Positions 42,402 through 51,641 of a stretch of 64,000 nucleotides of DNA are shown here, in pieces. Source of the DNA: Streptomyces sp. NBC_00341 (GTDB lineage Bacteria > Actinomycetota > Actinomycetes > Streptomycetales > Streptomycetaceae); contig NZ_CP108002.1 of the NCBI RefSeq assembly GCF_041435055.1, positions 5,952,001 through 6,016,000 of the forward strand, written 5' to 3'. A program made the position numbers and the translations under genes. Every line of letters starts with the position of its first letter. Within the stretch, counting starts at the first letter, position 1. The notes beneath the pieces were generated by a model, which saw nothing but the letters and a program-made list of their open reading frames with translations, was not told the DNA's origin and did no database searches.

Positions 42402-43550
42402 TCAGGGCTTGTGGCCCACGGCCTCGCTGTACATCGCACGGTCCACGGCCTTCTCCTCCGGTACCGGTGTGCCGGTCTCGACGCCCGAGTCCGCGTACGC
42501 CTTCTGCACCCGGTCCGTGGTGCCCTTGCGGATCTCCCAGTCCATCCGCATCGACGGTGTCGAGCGCAAGGTGGCCTCGTCGGTCTTCATCAGTTTCGCC
42601 AGCTCGCTGACGAAGGCCGGGTCGGACTTGTAGTCGTCGGCGAAGTAGGTGTTCACCGTACGGATGTAGGCCCGGAGGAAGGCGACGCCCGCGTCCGGGT
42701 CCTTGTTCAGCAGCGTCGGGCCGAACAGCAGGCCGCCGAGCGGTTCACCGGCGGGCTGGCCGCCGAGGAAGGCGAACTTCTTGTCGCCGTCGACCTTGCG
42801 CCAGATCGGGTCGAGCAGCCAGGCGGAGTCCACGCCCCCGTTCTGCAGGGCGGTCAGTACGTCGGCGGAGCCGAGCTGCTGGAAGCTGATCTTGTCGAGC
42901 CCGCCGCCGTGCTTCTTCAGTGAGGTGTCCATCGGGTAGGCGATCACCGAGCCCTTGCCGATCATCGTGCCGAGCTTCCGGCCGGCCATGTCGACGTGAT
43001 CGGCGCTCTCGCCGTCCTTGAGGCGCACCCACAGTCCGCTCTTCGACGTCGGGTCGGGGGAGAAGTTGCCCGCGACCCACTTGATGTCGAAGCCGCCGTT
43101 GATGCCGTTCATTACCGCGACCTCCGGCGCCGCCCACTGGGCGTCGACGTCGCCCTTGGCGAGCAGGGGCAGGGCGTCCGGGGTGGGGAGCACCTTCAGC
43201 TGGACGTCCAGGCCCTCCTTCGCGAACTCGCCCTTGGCCACCGCGACCTGGAGCGGTGCGACGTACTCCGCGCTCAGGGTGCCGGTGGCCAGCACGATCT
43301 TCCGCTTCTTCGCCAGCGGCCGGGGCTTGGGCGCCCCCTTCTCGCAGCGGGCGGGCTTGCGGTCGGGGGCCAGGTCCGAGGGGTCGGTCCAGCTCCCGGC
43401 GCCGCAGCCCGCGACGGGCTTGACGGTGCGGGGCGCCGCGGCGCCGGCGGAGTCGTCGCCCGAGGAGTCGTCCCCGGCGCAGCCCGCCGCGCCGAGCAGG
43501 GATGCCGCCACGAGCATGACGGTGCAGGTGAAGGGGGTACGTGTGCGCAC
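42402..43550 (-). CDS. ABC transporter substrate-binding lipoprotein (SsuA/TauA/NMT1-like)
   Basis: A 382-residue solute-binding protein of the nitrate/sulfonate/taurine/thiamine-precursor family. The signal peptide ends in the lipobox GAAGC (residue about 24). The mature part has GTLSAEYVAPLQVAVAKGEF, the family position contacting ligand, then LLAKGDVDAQWAAPEVAVMN and GGVDSAWLLDPIW. The GTG at 43550 has GGAGG four bases upstream. It is the last gene of a three-gene minus-strand operon (ATPase, permease, binding protein). The substrate cannot be read from sequence; aliphatic sulfonates or pyrimidine precursors are possibilities. Confidence 0.85.
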   Translation of the reverse strand: MRTRTPFTCTVMLVAASLLGAAGCAGDDSSGDDSAGAAAPRTVKPVAGCGAGSWTDPSDLAPDRKPARCEKGAPKPRPLAKKRKIVLATGTLSAEYVAPLQVAVAKGEFAKEGLDVQLKVLPTPDALPLLAKGDVDAQWAAPEVAVMNGINGGFDIKWVAGNFSPDPTSKSGLWVRLKDGESADHVDMAGRKLGTMIGKGSVIAYPMDTSLKKHGGGLDKISFQQLGSADVLTALQNGGVDSAWLLDPIWRKVDGDKKFAFLGGQPAGEPLGGLLFGPTLLNKDPDAGVAFLRAYIRTVNTYFADDYKSDPAFVSELAKLMKTDEATLRSTPSMRMDWEIRKGTTDRVQKAYADSGVETGTPVPEEKAVDRAMYSEAVGHKP

Positions 43551-43582
43551 AGTGCCTCCGTACGAGGAACGAGGTTTGCGGT

Positions 43583-44452
43583 TCACGACTGGCTGCGGCC
43601 CCGGTCGCGCGGGGCCCAGGGCGTGAGCAGCCGGCCGGCGATCCGGACCACTTCGGAGAAGACGACGCCGAGCACCGCCACACAGACGATGCCGACGAAC
43701 ATCACGTCGTTCTGGAAGAGCGCCCGGGAGTCGAAGATGAGGTGGCCCAGTCCGTCGGCCGCCGCGATCTGCTCCGACGCCACGATGACCAGCACCGCCA
43801 CCCCGGCCGCGATCCGCGCGCCGACCAGCACCGCGGGCAGCGACGCCGGCAGGAGCACGTGCCGGAACATCTGCCAGGGCGAGGCGCCGAACACCTGACC
43901 CGCGTCCCGGTGGCCGACCGGGACGGCGAGCACGGCCGCCATGGTCGAGATCCAGACGAAGAAGAAGACGGTGGCGGCGACCAGGGCGATCTGCGGCCCT
44001 TCGCCGAGGCCGAACATATTGAGGAAGACCGGCAGCAGGGCCAGTTTCGGTACGACGTACAGGGCGTCGAGCAACGGCTCCAGCGCCGCCCGCACCAGAG
44101 CGAGCGAACCCATCAGCAGGCCGAGCGCGTAGCCCGCGACCGTGCCGATCACGTAGCCACCGAGAACCCGTTTGAGCGTGGCCCACACATCCGGCCACAG
44201 ATCGCCGTCGGCGGCCCGGTCCCAGCCGTCCGCGAGGATCGTGGAAGGCGCGGGGTAGACGCGGTCGTCGATCCAGGACTGAGCGGCGGCCAGCTGCCAG
44301 AGCAGCACCAGGAGCAGCGGTACGGCGACGGCGAGCGCGATTTCGAGGGTGCGGCGCCTGCGGTGGGTGCGTACGGGGTGCAGTTCCTGCGGCCCCGGCC
44401 TGCGGACCAGCACCTGCTCCTCGTCGTGCGCGGACTTCACGGCGGTGCTCAT
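43583..44452 (-). CDS. ABC transporter permease (SsuC/TauC-like)
   Basis: A 289-residue membrane protein with about six transmembrane helices and the BPD-transport inner-membrane signature. A basic cytosolic N-terminus precedes the first helix LEIALAVAVPLLLVLLWQLA. The EAA loop is GASPWQMFRHVLLPASLPAV (about 195-214), which docks onto the ATPase. The ATG at 44452 overlaps the ATPase stop codon by four bases (ATGA), so the genes are coupled. It works with the adjacent ATPase and lipoprotein. Confidence 0.9.
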   Translation of the reverse strand: MSTAVKSAHDEEQVLVRRPGPQELHPVRTHRRRRTLEIALAVAVPLLLVLLWQLAAAQSWIDDRVYPAPSTILADGWDRAADGDLWPDVWATLKRVLGGYVIGTVAGYALGLLMGSLALVRAALEPLLDALYVVPKLALLPVFLNMFGLGEGPQIALVAATVFFFVWISTMAAVLAVPVGHRDAGQVFGASPWQMFRHVLLPASLPAVLVGARIAAGVAVLVIVASEQIAAADGLGHLIFDSRALFQNDVMFVGIVCVAVLGVVFSEVVRIAGRLLTPWAPRDRGRSQS

Positions 44453-45273
44453 ACCAGGGCCGCCTCTCCGCGGACCTCGCCGCGCAGCAGATCCCACAAC
44501 TCGCTCTTCAGCGCGGTGAATTCCGGCGTCGAGCGGATGTCGCCGGTGCGCGGCCGCTCGAACGGCGGGCGGTGCTCCGCGATGATCCGGCCGGGGCGGG
44601 CGGACATCACGAGCACCCGGTCCCCGAGCACGATCGCCTCCTCCAGGCTGTGCGTGATGAAGAGGGTGGTGGTGCGGGTGGTCTGGGTGAGCTCCAGCAG
44701 TTCGTCCTGGAGGATCGTGCGCAGCTGGGCGTCGAGCGCGGCGAAGGGCTCGTCCATCAGCAGGATCTCGGGCTCGACGGCGAGTGCGCGGGCGATCGCC
44801 ACCCGCTGGCGCATCCCGCCCGAGAGCGCGGCCGGGTAGGCACCGGCGAATTCGGCGAGCCCGATCCGGGACAGCCAGTCGTGCGCCCTGGCGTCGGCCT
44901 CCTTGCGGGGGACGCGCTGGATGTCGAGGCCGAAGCGGACGTTGGCCAGGACGGTCTTCCAGTCGTAGATCCCGTAGTCCTGGAAGATCATCGCGGCGGG
45001 CCGGGCCGCTGTCGTACGGATGGACAGCTCGCCGGCGCTGGGGCGCAGCAGTCCGGCCGCGATCCTGAGCAGAGTGGACTTGCCGCAGCCGGACGGGCCG
45101 ACGATGCAGGCGAACTCGCCCGGCACGATGTCGAGATCGACCGGACCGAGGGCGGCCAGGGCCTTGGCCCCCCGGCCGAAGGAGCGGGCCAGGGAGCGGG
45201 CGCGGAGTTTGGGGGCGTCGGCGGAGGGCGGTGGCGGTGACGCGGGGGGTGGGTTCGGGTGCGGGTCTCCCAC
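44449..45273 (-). CDS. ABC transporter ATP-binding protein (SsuB/TauB-like)
   Basis: A 274-residue nucleotide-binding subunit. Walker A is IVGPSGCGKST (about 58-68), the Q-loop FQDYGIYDWKT is typical of nitrate/sulfonate/taurine importers, the ABC signature is LSGGMRQRVAIARAL (about 149-163), and Walker B is ILLMDEPFAALD, followed by FITHSLEEAI with the switch His. First gene of the operon. The N-terminal 22 residues are Pro-rich. GTG start with AGGAGAG six bases upstream. Confidence 0.92.
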   Translation of the reverse strand: MGDPHPNPPPASPPPPSADAPKLRARSLARSFGRGAKALAALGPVDLDIVPGEFACIVGPSGCGKSTLLRIAAGLLRPSAGELSIRTTAARPAAMIFQDYGIYDWKTVLANVRFGLDIQRVPRKEADARAHDWLSRIGLAEFAGAYPAALSGGMRQRVAIARALAVEPEILLMDEPFAALDAQLRTILQDELLELTQTTRTTTLFITHSLEEAIVLGDRVLVMSARPGRIIAEHRPPFERPRTGDIRSTPEFTALKSELWDLLRGEVRGEAALV

Positions 45274-45401
45274 GGGTCTCTCCTCGTACGTGTTCGAGGT
45301 GCGGAGCCGCCGCGGGGCGGCGGTGATCGCCGATGACGATATGACGACCCGTCAGATTCGGGAAGGGGGTGCGCGGGGGTCAGTACCGCGGGCGTAAGCC
45401 G

Positions 45402-45434
45402 AAAAGGCCCCGCGCCGGGGTCTCCGGTGCGGGG
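45402..45434 (-). terminator. catR terminator
   Basis: CCCCGCACCGG pairs with CCGGCGCGGGG around a five-base loop, with one G-U pair. Read on the minus strand it is followed by GGCCTTTTC. It lies 46 bases past the catR stop. Confidence 0.7.
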
Positions 45435-45480
45435 CTGGGGGTGTGCGGGGCCGAGGGGGCCAGGGTGCGGGCAGGCGGCG

Positions 45481-45900
45481 TCAGGCGGTCGCGGCGCAGT
45501 TCGGGCAGATGCCCCGGTACGTCATCTCGACCCCGGAGATCGTGAAGCCGAAGCGCTCGCCGGCCGGCAGGTCCGCCAGCGGGTCGCCCGCCGGGTGCAC
45601 GTCGCGGATGGCGCCGCAGGTGGCGCAGACCAGGTGGTGGTGGGGGCGGTGCGCGTTCGGGTCGTACCGCTTGGCGCGGCGGTCGGTGGAGACCTCGATG
45701 ACCTCACCGAGCGTCACCATCTCGCCCAGCGTGTTGTAGACGGTGGCCCTGGAGATCTCGGGCAGCTTGGCGACGGCGCGGGCGTGCACCTCGTCGGCTG
45801 TCAGGTGCACATGCTCCCCGTCGAGCACCTCGGCCACGACGCGCCGCTGTGCGGTCATGCGCCAGCCTCGTCCACGAAGTCGTTCCAGCAGGTCACTCAT
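45481..45900 (-). CDS. catR: Fur-family peroxide-responsive repressor CatR
   Basis: A 139-residue Fur/PerR-like regulator. The winged helix includes MTAQRRVVAEVLDGEHVHLT and ATVYNTLGEMV. The dimer domain has the metal-binding segment HRPHHHLVCATCG, and a C-terminal CPNC completes a structural zinc site (CATC plus CPNC). In Streptomyces, CatR is the PerR-like repressor of the divergent vegetative catalase gene, losing DNA binding on peroxide oxidation. The ATG at 45900 is preceded by TAGGCT (minus strand, 45913-45908) at seven bases, suggesting a leaderless message. The shared intergenic region carries the palindromic operator at 45961. Confidence 0.92.
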   Translation of the reverse strand: MSDLLERLRGRGWRMTAQRRVVAEVLDGEHVHLTADEVHARAVAKLPEISRATVYNTLGEMVTLGEVIEVSTDRRAKRYDPNAHRPHHHLVCATCGAIRDVHPAGDPLADLPAGERFGFTISGVEMTYRGICPNCAATA

Positions 45901-45960
45901 GAGGGCAAGCCTAGCAGTGGAGGGGTCCTGTTCCGAACTGGTGTGACTCTGGATGACTGC

Positions 45961-45988
45961 TTGACTTGGATTAAGTCCAATGTAGGAT
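45961..45988 (+). promoter_or_regulatory. katA promoter with overlapping CatR operator
   Basis: TTGACT (45961-45966), a 16-base spacer and TAGGAT (45983-45988) give a near-consensus vegetative promoter. TTGGATTAAGTCCAA (45966-45980) is an interrupted palindrome of the Fur/PerR type covering the -35 end and spacer. It is AT-rich in an otherwise GC-rich region. A repressor bound here would block the promoter. Confidence 0.82.
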
Positions 45989-46069
45989 CGTGTTTGAAGC
46001 AGGCCAGGGGACAGGCTGTGCACGGCATGACGACATGACGAATGTGCAGGAATGACGCAGGAGGCGCAC

Positions 46070-47521
46070 GTGACGCAGGGACCGCTCACCACAGAGACCG
46101 GAGCACCGGTCGCCGACAACCAGAACAGCCAGACCGCCGGCATCGGCGGTCCGGTGCTGGTGCAGGACCAGTCGCTGATGGAGAAGCTCGCGCACTTCAA
46201 CCGCGAGCGCATCCCGGAGCGGATCGTGCACGCCCGGGGCGCCGGTGCGTACGGCACGTTCACGCTGACCCGTGACGTCTCGCAGTGGACGCGGGCGAAG
46301 TTCCTCTCCGAGGTCGGCAAGCAGACCGAGACCTTCCTGCGCTTCTCCACCGTCGCCGGCAACCTCGGCTCCGCCGACGCGGTGCGTGACCCCCGCGGCT
46401 TCGCGCTGAAGTTCTACACCGAGGACGGCAACTACGACCTCGTCGGCAACAACACCCCGGTGTTCTTCATCAAGGACGCCATCAAGTTCCCCGACTTCAT
46501 CCACACCCAGAAGCGCGACCCGTACACCGGCTCGCAGGAGGCGGACAACGTCTGGGACTTCTGGGGTCTGTCGCCCGAGTCCACCCACCAGGTGACCTGG
46601 CTCTTCGGTGACCGGGGCATCCCCGCCACGCTGCGCCACATGAACGGGTACGGCTCGCACACCTACCAGTGGAACAACGAGGCCGGCGAGGTCTTCTGGG
46701 TCAAGTACCACTTCAAGACCGACCAGGGCATCAGGAACCTGACCCAGGACGAGGCCAACAAGCTGGCCGGCGAGGACCCCGACAGCCATCAGCGTGATCT
46801 GCGCGAGTCCATCGAGCGCGGCGAGTTCCCGTCCTGGACCGTGCAGGTCCAGATCATGCCGGCGGCAGAGGCGGCCTCCTACCGCTTCAACCCGTTCGAC
46901 CTCACCAAGGTCTGGCCGCACGAGGACTACCCGCCGGTCGAGATCGGCAGGCTGGAGCTCAACCGGAACCCGGACAACGTCTTCGCGGAGACCGAGCAGT
47001 CGATCTTCAGCCCCGCGCACTTCGTTCCCGGCATCGGCCCGTCCCCGGACAAGATGCTCCAGGGCCGCCTCTTCGCGTACGGCGACGCGCACCGCTACAG
47101 GGTCGGTATCAACGCCGACCACCTGCCGGTGAACCGCCCGCACGCCGCCGAGGCGCGGACGCACGGCCGTGACGGCTACCTGTACGACGGCCGCCACAAG
47201 GGCGCCAAGAACTACGAGCCGAACAGCTTCGGAGGTCCGGTCGAGACCGGCCGCCCGCTGTGGGAGCCCACCCAGGTCACCGGCTCCACCGGCACCCACG
47301 AGGCCGCCGTGCACGCCGAGGACGACGACTTCGTCCAGGCCGGCAACCTCTACCGGCTCTACTCCGAGGACGAGAAGGCCCGGCTGATCGACAACCTCGC
47401 CGGGTTCATCTCGAAGGTCTCGCGCGACGACATAGCCGAGCGCGCGATCAACAACTTCCGTCAGGCCGACGGCGACTTCGGCAAGCGGCTGGAAGCGGCG
47501 GTCCAGGCCCTCCGCGGCTGA
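46070..47521 (+). CDS. katA: Monofunctional heme catalase KatA
   Basis: A 483-residue small-subunit catalase decomposing hydrogen peroxide. The distal active site is [18 protein letters not shown] (His about 55). The Asn-containing region is [11 protein letters not shown], and the proximal heme-ligand motif is [12 protein letters not shown] (Tyr about 337). [12 protein letters not shown] and [12 protein letters not shown] are further family landmarks. The GTG at 46070 has AGGAGG five bases upstream and is preferred to the ATG at 46052. It is divergent from catR and presumably induced by peroxide. Confidence 0.97.
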   Translation: MTQGPLTTETGAPVADNQNSQTAGIGGPVLVQDQSLMEKLAHFNRERIPERIVHARGAGAYGTFTLTRDVSQWTRAKFLSEVGKQTETFLRFSTVAGNLGSADAVRDPRGFALKFYTEDGNYDLVGNNTPVFFIKDAIKFPDFIHTQKRDPYTGSQEADNVWDFWGLSPESTHQVTWLFGDRGIPATLRHMNGYGSHTYQWNNEAGEVFWVKYHFKTDQGIRNLTQDEANKLAGEDPDSHQRDLRESIERGEFPSWTVQVQIMPAAEAASYRFNPFDLTKVWPHEDYPPVEIGRLELNRNPDNVFAETEQSIFSPAHFVPGIGPSPDKMLQGRLFAYGDAHRYRVGINADHLPVNRPHAAEARTHGRDGYLYDGRHKGAKNYEPNSFGGPVETGRPLWEPTQVTGSTGTHEAAVHAEDDDFVQAGNLYRLYSEDEKARLIDNLAGFISKVSRDDIAERAINNFRQADGDFGKRLEAAVQALRG

Positions 47522-47534
47522 CAGCCGCCTGCCC

Positions 47535-47572
47535 CGGCCGGCCGGTCCCCCTGCGTGGGGGCCGGCCGGCCG
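47535..47572. terminator. Bidirectional terminator between katA and CBS gene
   Basis: CGGCCGGCCGGTCCCCC and GGGGGCCGGCCGGCCG form a stem of about 16 bp with one bulged T around TGCGT, 13 bases past the katA stop and 39 bases past the convergent CBS gene stop. Confidence 0.85.
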
Positions 47573-47611
47573 TTCCGTATGCCTGCCCGGCCGACCGGTG
47601 CCGCTGTCCGC

Positions 47612-48013
47612 TCAGCCGACCAGCGCCGCCGGATGACGGCCGGCCGGTGCCCAGCAGCGGATGATGTCGCGCACCGACACGACGCCGACCGGGCCGTTGT
47701 CGTCCAGCACGATCAGGTGCCGGAAGCCGCCGTGCGTCATGGCCTCGGCCGCCTCCTCCAGGGTCCAGGCCGGCGCGGCGAAGACCACATCGGTGGTGGT
47801 GTGGGTGGCGGCGGTCTCGACGTCGGGGTTCTGGCCGGAGCCGACCGCGTTGAGGATGTCGCGTTCGGTGATGATGCCGAGACCGCAGGTGTCCGGGTCG
47901 TGGACGACCGCCGCTCCGATCCGGCGCGCCGACATCAGCCGGGCTGCCTGGCGGAGGGTGTGGGTGGGGCCGATGGTGAGGACCACCGTGCTCATGGCGT
48001 CACGTACGAGCAT
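47612..48013 (-). CDS. CBS-domain pair protein
   Basis: A 133-residue protein made only of two CBS domains. MLVRDAMSTVVLTIGPTHTL and GAAVVHDPDTCGLGIITERD mark the first. TTDVVFAAPAWTLEEAAEAM and HLIVLDDNGPVGVVSVRDI mark the second. CBS pairs bind adenine nucleotides or SAM and regulate partner proteins. The ATG at 48013 has AAGGAGGTGG at an ideal distance; an open frame extends 15 codons upstream but lacks a site. No obvious partner gene is adjacent. Confidence 0.88.
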   Translation of the reverse strand: MLVRDAMSTVVLTIGPTHTLRQAARLMSARRIGAAVVHDPDTCGLGIITERDILNAVGSGQNPDVETAATHTTTDVVFAAPAWTLEEAAEAMTHGGFRHLIVLDDNGPVGVVSVRDIIRCWAPAGRHPAALVG

Positions 48014-48125
48014 GAAGGGAGCCACCTCCTTCGTGAGCGACTCTGTGAGTCGGTTCACAAGTTCACAAGCGGGGGGACTCTCAGAGTCGCACTGATCAGA
48101 GGTGGCAACAAGGGGTGGTGAAGAT

Positions 48126-48166
48126 CATCGGAGGGGCGTGCGGTGGTGCGGCACGCCCCTCCGATG
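48126..48166 (-). terminator. Terminator after hisN
   Basis: CATCGGAGGGGCGTGC (48126-48141) pairs perfectly with 48151-48166 around a nine-base loop. On the minus strand it lies 43 bases past the hisN stop codon. Confidence 0.82.
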
Positions 48167-48209
48167 GCCGGTACGCCTGCTCAACGCCGTACCGCCGGGT
48201 CCGGGACGG

Positions 48210-49010
48210 TCAGTAGCGCTGGTTCAGATAGCCCAGCAGTTCGTGATGGAGCGTTCCGTTCGAGGCCGCCGCGTTGCCGCCGCCCGGTCCGGAGACTCCG
48301 TCCAGGCTGGTGAAACGGCCGCCCGCCTCCTCCACGATGATCGCGTTCGCCGCCATGTCCCAGAGCGAGAGCTCCGGCTCGGCGCAGATGTCGACCGATC
48401 CCTCGGCGACCATCATGTACGGCCAGAAGTCCCCGTACCCACGGGTACGCCAGCAGGCCCGGGTCAGATCCATGAAGCCGTCGAGCCGGCCCTGCTCCTC
48501 CCAGCCGGTCAGCGAGGAGTACGCGAACGACGCGTCGGCGATCCGCTCCACGTTCGACACCCGCAGCCGGGACGCCGAGGTCAGGCTGCGGCCGGTGAAC
48601 GCACCCGCGCCCTTCGCCGCCCACCAGCGCCGGTTCAGCGCGGGCGCGGACACCAGACCGACGACCGGCTGGAATCCGTCCTCACCCGCTTCCATCAGCG
48701 AGATCAGCGTCGCCCAGACCGGCACACCGCGTACGTAGTTCTTGGTCCCGTCGATCGGGTCGATCACCCAGCGCCGGGGGCCGGTCCCCTCGACCCCGAA
48801 CTCCTCGCCCAGGATCGCGTCGCGCGGGCGGGCCCGATGGAGGTGGCCGCGGATCAGCTCCTCCGTGGACTTGTCGGCCTCGGTCACCGGTGTCATGTCC
48901 GGCTTCGTCTCGACCTTGAGGTCCAGGGCCTTGAACCGGTCCATCGTCGTCGCGTCGGCGGCGTCGGCCAGCACGTGGGCAAGGCGCAGATCATCGTGGT
49001 AGTCGGGCAT
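48210..49010 (-). CDS. hisN: Histidinol-phosphatase HisN (inositol-monophosphatase type)
   Basis: A 266-residue enzyme of the inositol monophosphatase superfamily. Metal sites are GEEFGVEG (Glu, about 70), [20 protein letters not shown] (about 82-101) and [17 protein letters not shown] (about 212). In actinomycetes this is the dedicated histidinol-phosphatase acting in histidine biosynthesis; a role as inositol- or fructose-bisphosphatase cannot be excluded from sequence alone. TACTGT on the minus strand (49023-49018) is seven bases before the ATG, so a leaderless message is likely. Divergent from the interrupted tetR gene. Confidence 0.85.
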   Translation of the reverse strand: MPDYHDDLRLAHVLADAADATTMDRFKALDLKVETKPDMTPVTEADKSTEELIRGHLHRARPRDAILGEEFGVEGTGPRRWVIDPIDGTKNYVRGVPVWATLISLMEAGEDGFQPVVGLVSAPALNRRWWAAKGAGAFTGRSLTSASRLRVSNVERIADASFAYSSLTGWEEQGRLDGFMDLTRACWRTRGYGDFWPYMMVAEGSVDICAEPELSLWDMAANAIIVEEAGGRFTSLDGVSGPGGGNAAASNGTLHHELLGYLNQRY

Positions 49011-49130
49011 GACCGTCACAGTATCGACCGCAGGTGAACAGAGCCACATGGCCCCGACGCTGCTTGAACTCTTGACAGTCCGGGGGAGCGCGTCAACTCT
49101 GAAACGCAGGCCCCGGCGTGGGAGGCAACG

Positions 49131-49477
49131 ATGCCGACAGCGCGAGACGCACTGCTGGACGCCGCCCGCGCGGCCCTGACCACCCGGCCCTGGCCGGCCG
49201 TGCGGATGGTCGAGGTGGCAGCCGCCGCCGGAGTCTCCCGGCAGACCCTCCACAACGAGTTCGGCGGCAAGGACGGGCTGGCCCGCGCCCTGGTCCGACG
49301 GGCCGCCGACGGCTACCTGGCCGGTGTCGAACAGGCGCTGGGAACAGCGGGCGGTACCGGCGACAGACTGGCCGCCACCGCCGCCTGGACGGCGCGGGCC
49401 ACCCGGACGGACGACCTGGTCCGGGGGCTGCTCACCGGCTGCTGGGAGGGCCGATTACCGGGCCCCGCCCCTTCCGC
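49131..49477 (+). pseudogene. TetR-family regulator, 5' part (interrupted by IS element)
   Basis: The N-terminal 115 codons of a TetR-type repressor. The DNA-binding helix-turn-helix is [20 protein letters not shown] (about 24-43), followed by [20 protein letters not shown]. The ATG has GGGAGG six bases upstream. The frame is cut at 49477 by an IS1182-type insertion and then reads into IS DNA, stopping at 49526. The last host codons include a TTA leucine (CGA-TTA-CCG), rare in Streptomyces and dependent on the bldA tRNA. Joined to 51313-51641 the gene is restored in frame, so the insertion appears recent. The truncated product would keep DNA binding but lose the ligand domain. Confidence 0.85.
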
Positions 49478-51312
49478 GACGCTGACTCTGTCGGGGATCT
49501 TGAGGATCCCCGGCGGGGCAGCATGATCAACGGGCATGCTCGACTCTGTCCAAGGACCAATGCAGTTGTCGAGGTGCCCGTTGTCGCTCCACGCCCGTTC
49601 TGGTGAGCAAGTCCCTTCTCTGACCGTGCAGATGGCGCGGGCGAGCAATCCGGGTGGTACGACGGCGATGTGGGTGAGAGACCGCCTGGGCGGGCTGTGG
49701 CGTGACGAGGACTTCGCGGACTGGTATCCGCGTGACGGCCGCCCCGGGCTCTCGCCCGCTCAGCTGGCCACCGTGTGTGTGCTGCAGTTCCTGCTCGGTC
49801 TGTCGGACCGGCAGGCCGCCGAGGCGGTTCGCTGCCGCATCGATTTCAAGTACGCGCTGGCCATGGAGCTGAACGATCCCGGATTCCACCACAGCGTGCT
49901 GGGCGACTTCCGCGAGCGTCTCACCGAGGACGACCGCGCCGACCGTCTCCTTGACCTCACGCTTGCGCGCCTGAAGGAGGCCGGTCTCGTGCGCGAGCGC
50001 ACCACTCAGCGCACGGACTCCACCCACGTCCTGGCCGCGGTGCGCGACCTGACCCGGCTGGAACTGGTCACCGAGGCCGTCCGCGCCGCCCTGGAAGAGC
50101 TGGCCGGCACCGCTCCGCACCTGCTGGCCGACCTGGTAGACGAGGAGTGGGGGCGTCGTTACGGCCGCCCGGTCCGCCTGGGCAAGAACCCCACCCGCCC
50201 CAAGACCAGGATCCTCGCCACCGGTGGTGACGCCGTCCGGCTGCTGGAGCACGTCGCAGAGCATGCGGCGGATCGCCTGTCCGGGCCCCGGGCCCAGGCC
50301 CTGCGGCAGATCATGGTGCAGAACTACTACCGCGACGGGGCCGGCCGTCTGCGCTGGCGCACCGCCGATGACGGCGGGCTGCCGCCCTCAGCGGTCGCGG
50401 TCGTCTCGCCCTACGACCCGACGGCCCGTTACGCGCGCCGCGGACACGTCACCCGTTGGAAAGGGTTCGTCGCGCATCTCACCGAGACCTGTGATCCTGA
50501 AGGCGTCAACGTGATCACGGATGTGGCCACCACCGACGCCACCGGCTACGACGCGAAGGCTCTGCCCGGTATCCACACCCGGCTGGGGCGTCGCGGGCTG
50601 CTGCCCGCCGAGCATCTGGTCGACGGCGGCTACACCTCCCTGGTCCATCTCGAACAGGCGGCCCGGGAACACCAGGTCACGGTCACCGGACCACTGCCGG
50701 TCAACACCACCCGCCAGAACCGCAGGAACAACGGCTTCGGCCGCGACGACTTCCACATCGACTTCGACCGCCGACAGGTCACCTGCCCGCAGGGCGAGAC
50801 CAGCGCGGGATGGCACGGCCCCTACCCGACCTCCTCACCCACCGCAGCACCTCTGATCGTGGCACGGTTCACCAAGAGCCAGTGCCGTCCCTGCCCGGTC
50901 CGCACCCGCTGCACGACCACCGCCGACAGCGCCCGGAGCGTGGGCTTTCCCCCGCGAGAACTCCGTGACCTGCAACTCCGAGTCCGCGCCGAGCAGCAGA
51001 CACCCGAATGGCAGGCCCGCTACGCGGTCCGCTCCGGAGTGGAAGGCACCATCAACGAGCTCGCCCACGGACACGGCATGCGCCGCTGTCGCTACCGGGG
51101 ACAGCACAAAGCCCACTTACAGCACGTGTTCACAGCCATCGCCGCAAACATCGAGCGCCTCAGCCGGCGGCCGCCGACCGGAGAACCACCTCCGTCCCGG
51201 CCGCCGACCGCATTCCAGAACTACCTGGACCAGCACGGAATCACCCGGCCGAGGTCTTGGCGGTCCGCCAGAGACTGAGCAGACCGCCAAGATCCCCGAC
51301 AGAGTCAGCGTC
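49478..51312 (+). mobile_element. IS1182-family insertion sequence inside tetR
   Basis: The element is 1835 bp. Its ends are 25-bp perfect inverted repeats (49478-49502 and 51288-51312, beginning GACGCTGACTCTGTC). It is flanked by a direct duplication of CTTCCGC (49471-49477 and 51313-51319); an extra matching C makes an 8-bp duplication an alternative reading. Removing the element and one duplication copy restores the tetR frame exactly. It contains one intact transposase gene in the same orientation as tetR. Confidence 0.93.
49536..51278 (+). CDS. IS1182-family DDE transposase
   Basis: A 580-residue transposase. The N-terminal domain contains [20 protein letters not shown] and [20 protein letters not shown], typical of IS1182/IS5-related enzymes. 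The catalytic Asp, Asp and Glu sit in [13 protein letters not shown] (about 159), [12 protein letters not shown] (about 364) and [20 protein letters not shown] (about 499). A cysteine cluster, [10 protein letters not shown], lies between the second and third catalytic residues. No frameshift or stop is present, so the element may be active. The ATG at 49536 is the first start in frame; later starts (for example 49560) are possible. Confidence 0.93.
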   Translation: MLDSVQGPMQLSRCPLSLHARSGEQVPSLTVQMARASNPGGTTAMWVRDRLGGLWRDEDFADWYPRDGRPGLSPAQLATVCVLQFLLGLSDRQAAEAVRCRIDFKYALAMELNDPGFHHSVLGDFRERLTEDDRADRLLDLTLARLKEAGLVRERTTQRTDSTHVLAAVRDLTRLELVTEAVRAALEELAGTAPHLLADLVDEEWGRRYGRPVRLGKNPTRPKTRILATGGDAVRLLEHVAEHAADRLSGPRAQALRQIMVQNYYRDGAGRLRWRTADDGGLPPSAVAVVSPYDPTARYARRGHVTRWKGFVAHLTETCDPEGVNVITDVATTDATGYDAKALPGIHTRLGRRGLLPAEHLVDGGYTSLVHLEQAAREHQVTVTGPLPVNTTRQNRRNNGFGRDDFHIDFDRRQVTCPQGETSAGWHGPYPTSSPTAAPLIVARFTKSQCRPCPVRTRCTTTADSARSVGFPPRELRDLQLRVRAEQQTPEWQARYAVRSGVEGTINELAHGHGMRRCRYRGQHKAHLQHVFTAIAANIERLSRRPPTGEPPPSRPPTAFQNYLDQHGITRPRSWRSARD

Positions 51313-51641
51313 CTTCCGCTCACCGGGCCCGGCCGCCCGGCTCGCCGCGACCGGCGCGGTGGCCTGCCGATGCCGGGCCGCCGACGCCCGCCGAGCTGCT
51401 CGACCAGGTCAGGGACCGCGTGGTGGCCGCGCTGGATGGCGGAGGGTGCCCGCCGGGTGACCCGGCGGCGCTGGCGGCGACCTGCGAACTCGTTCTGCGG
51501 CTCGCCCTGTCGTACGCCCTGGTGCCCCCGTCCCCCGGGACGCCGGGGGACGGGGTGCCGCTGGTGCGGGACGTGGTGGAGCGGGCCGCGGGTGCGGCCG
51601 CCGGAACCGGTCGCGGTGCACCGGGAGCGGAGGCTACTTGA
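51313..51641 (+). pseudogene. TetR-family regulator, 3' part after the IS element
   Basis: Reading CCT-TCC-GCT-CAC across the junction (with 49470 onward) gives the C-terminal part of the split regulator: AELLDQVRDRVVAALDGG, then LAATCELVLRLALSYALVPP and a Gly/Ala-rich tail ending at the TGA at 51639-51641. The helical, hydrophobic pattern fits a TetR ligand-binding/dimer domain. It has no start codon and would be translated only if an upstream signal from the IS allowed it. Its last eight bases overlap the convergent binding-protein gene. Confidence 0.8.

Noticed and set aside
43551..44198. N-terminal extension of the ABC binding-protein frame
   Set aside because: It overlaps the permease gene and would bury the lipoprotein signal peptide. 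The GTG at 43550 has a ribosome-binding site.
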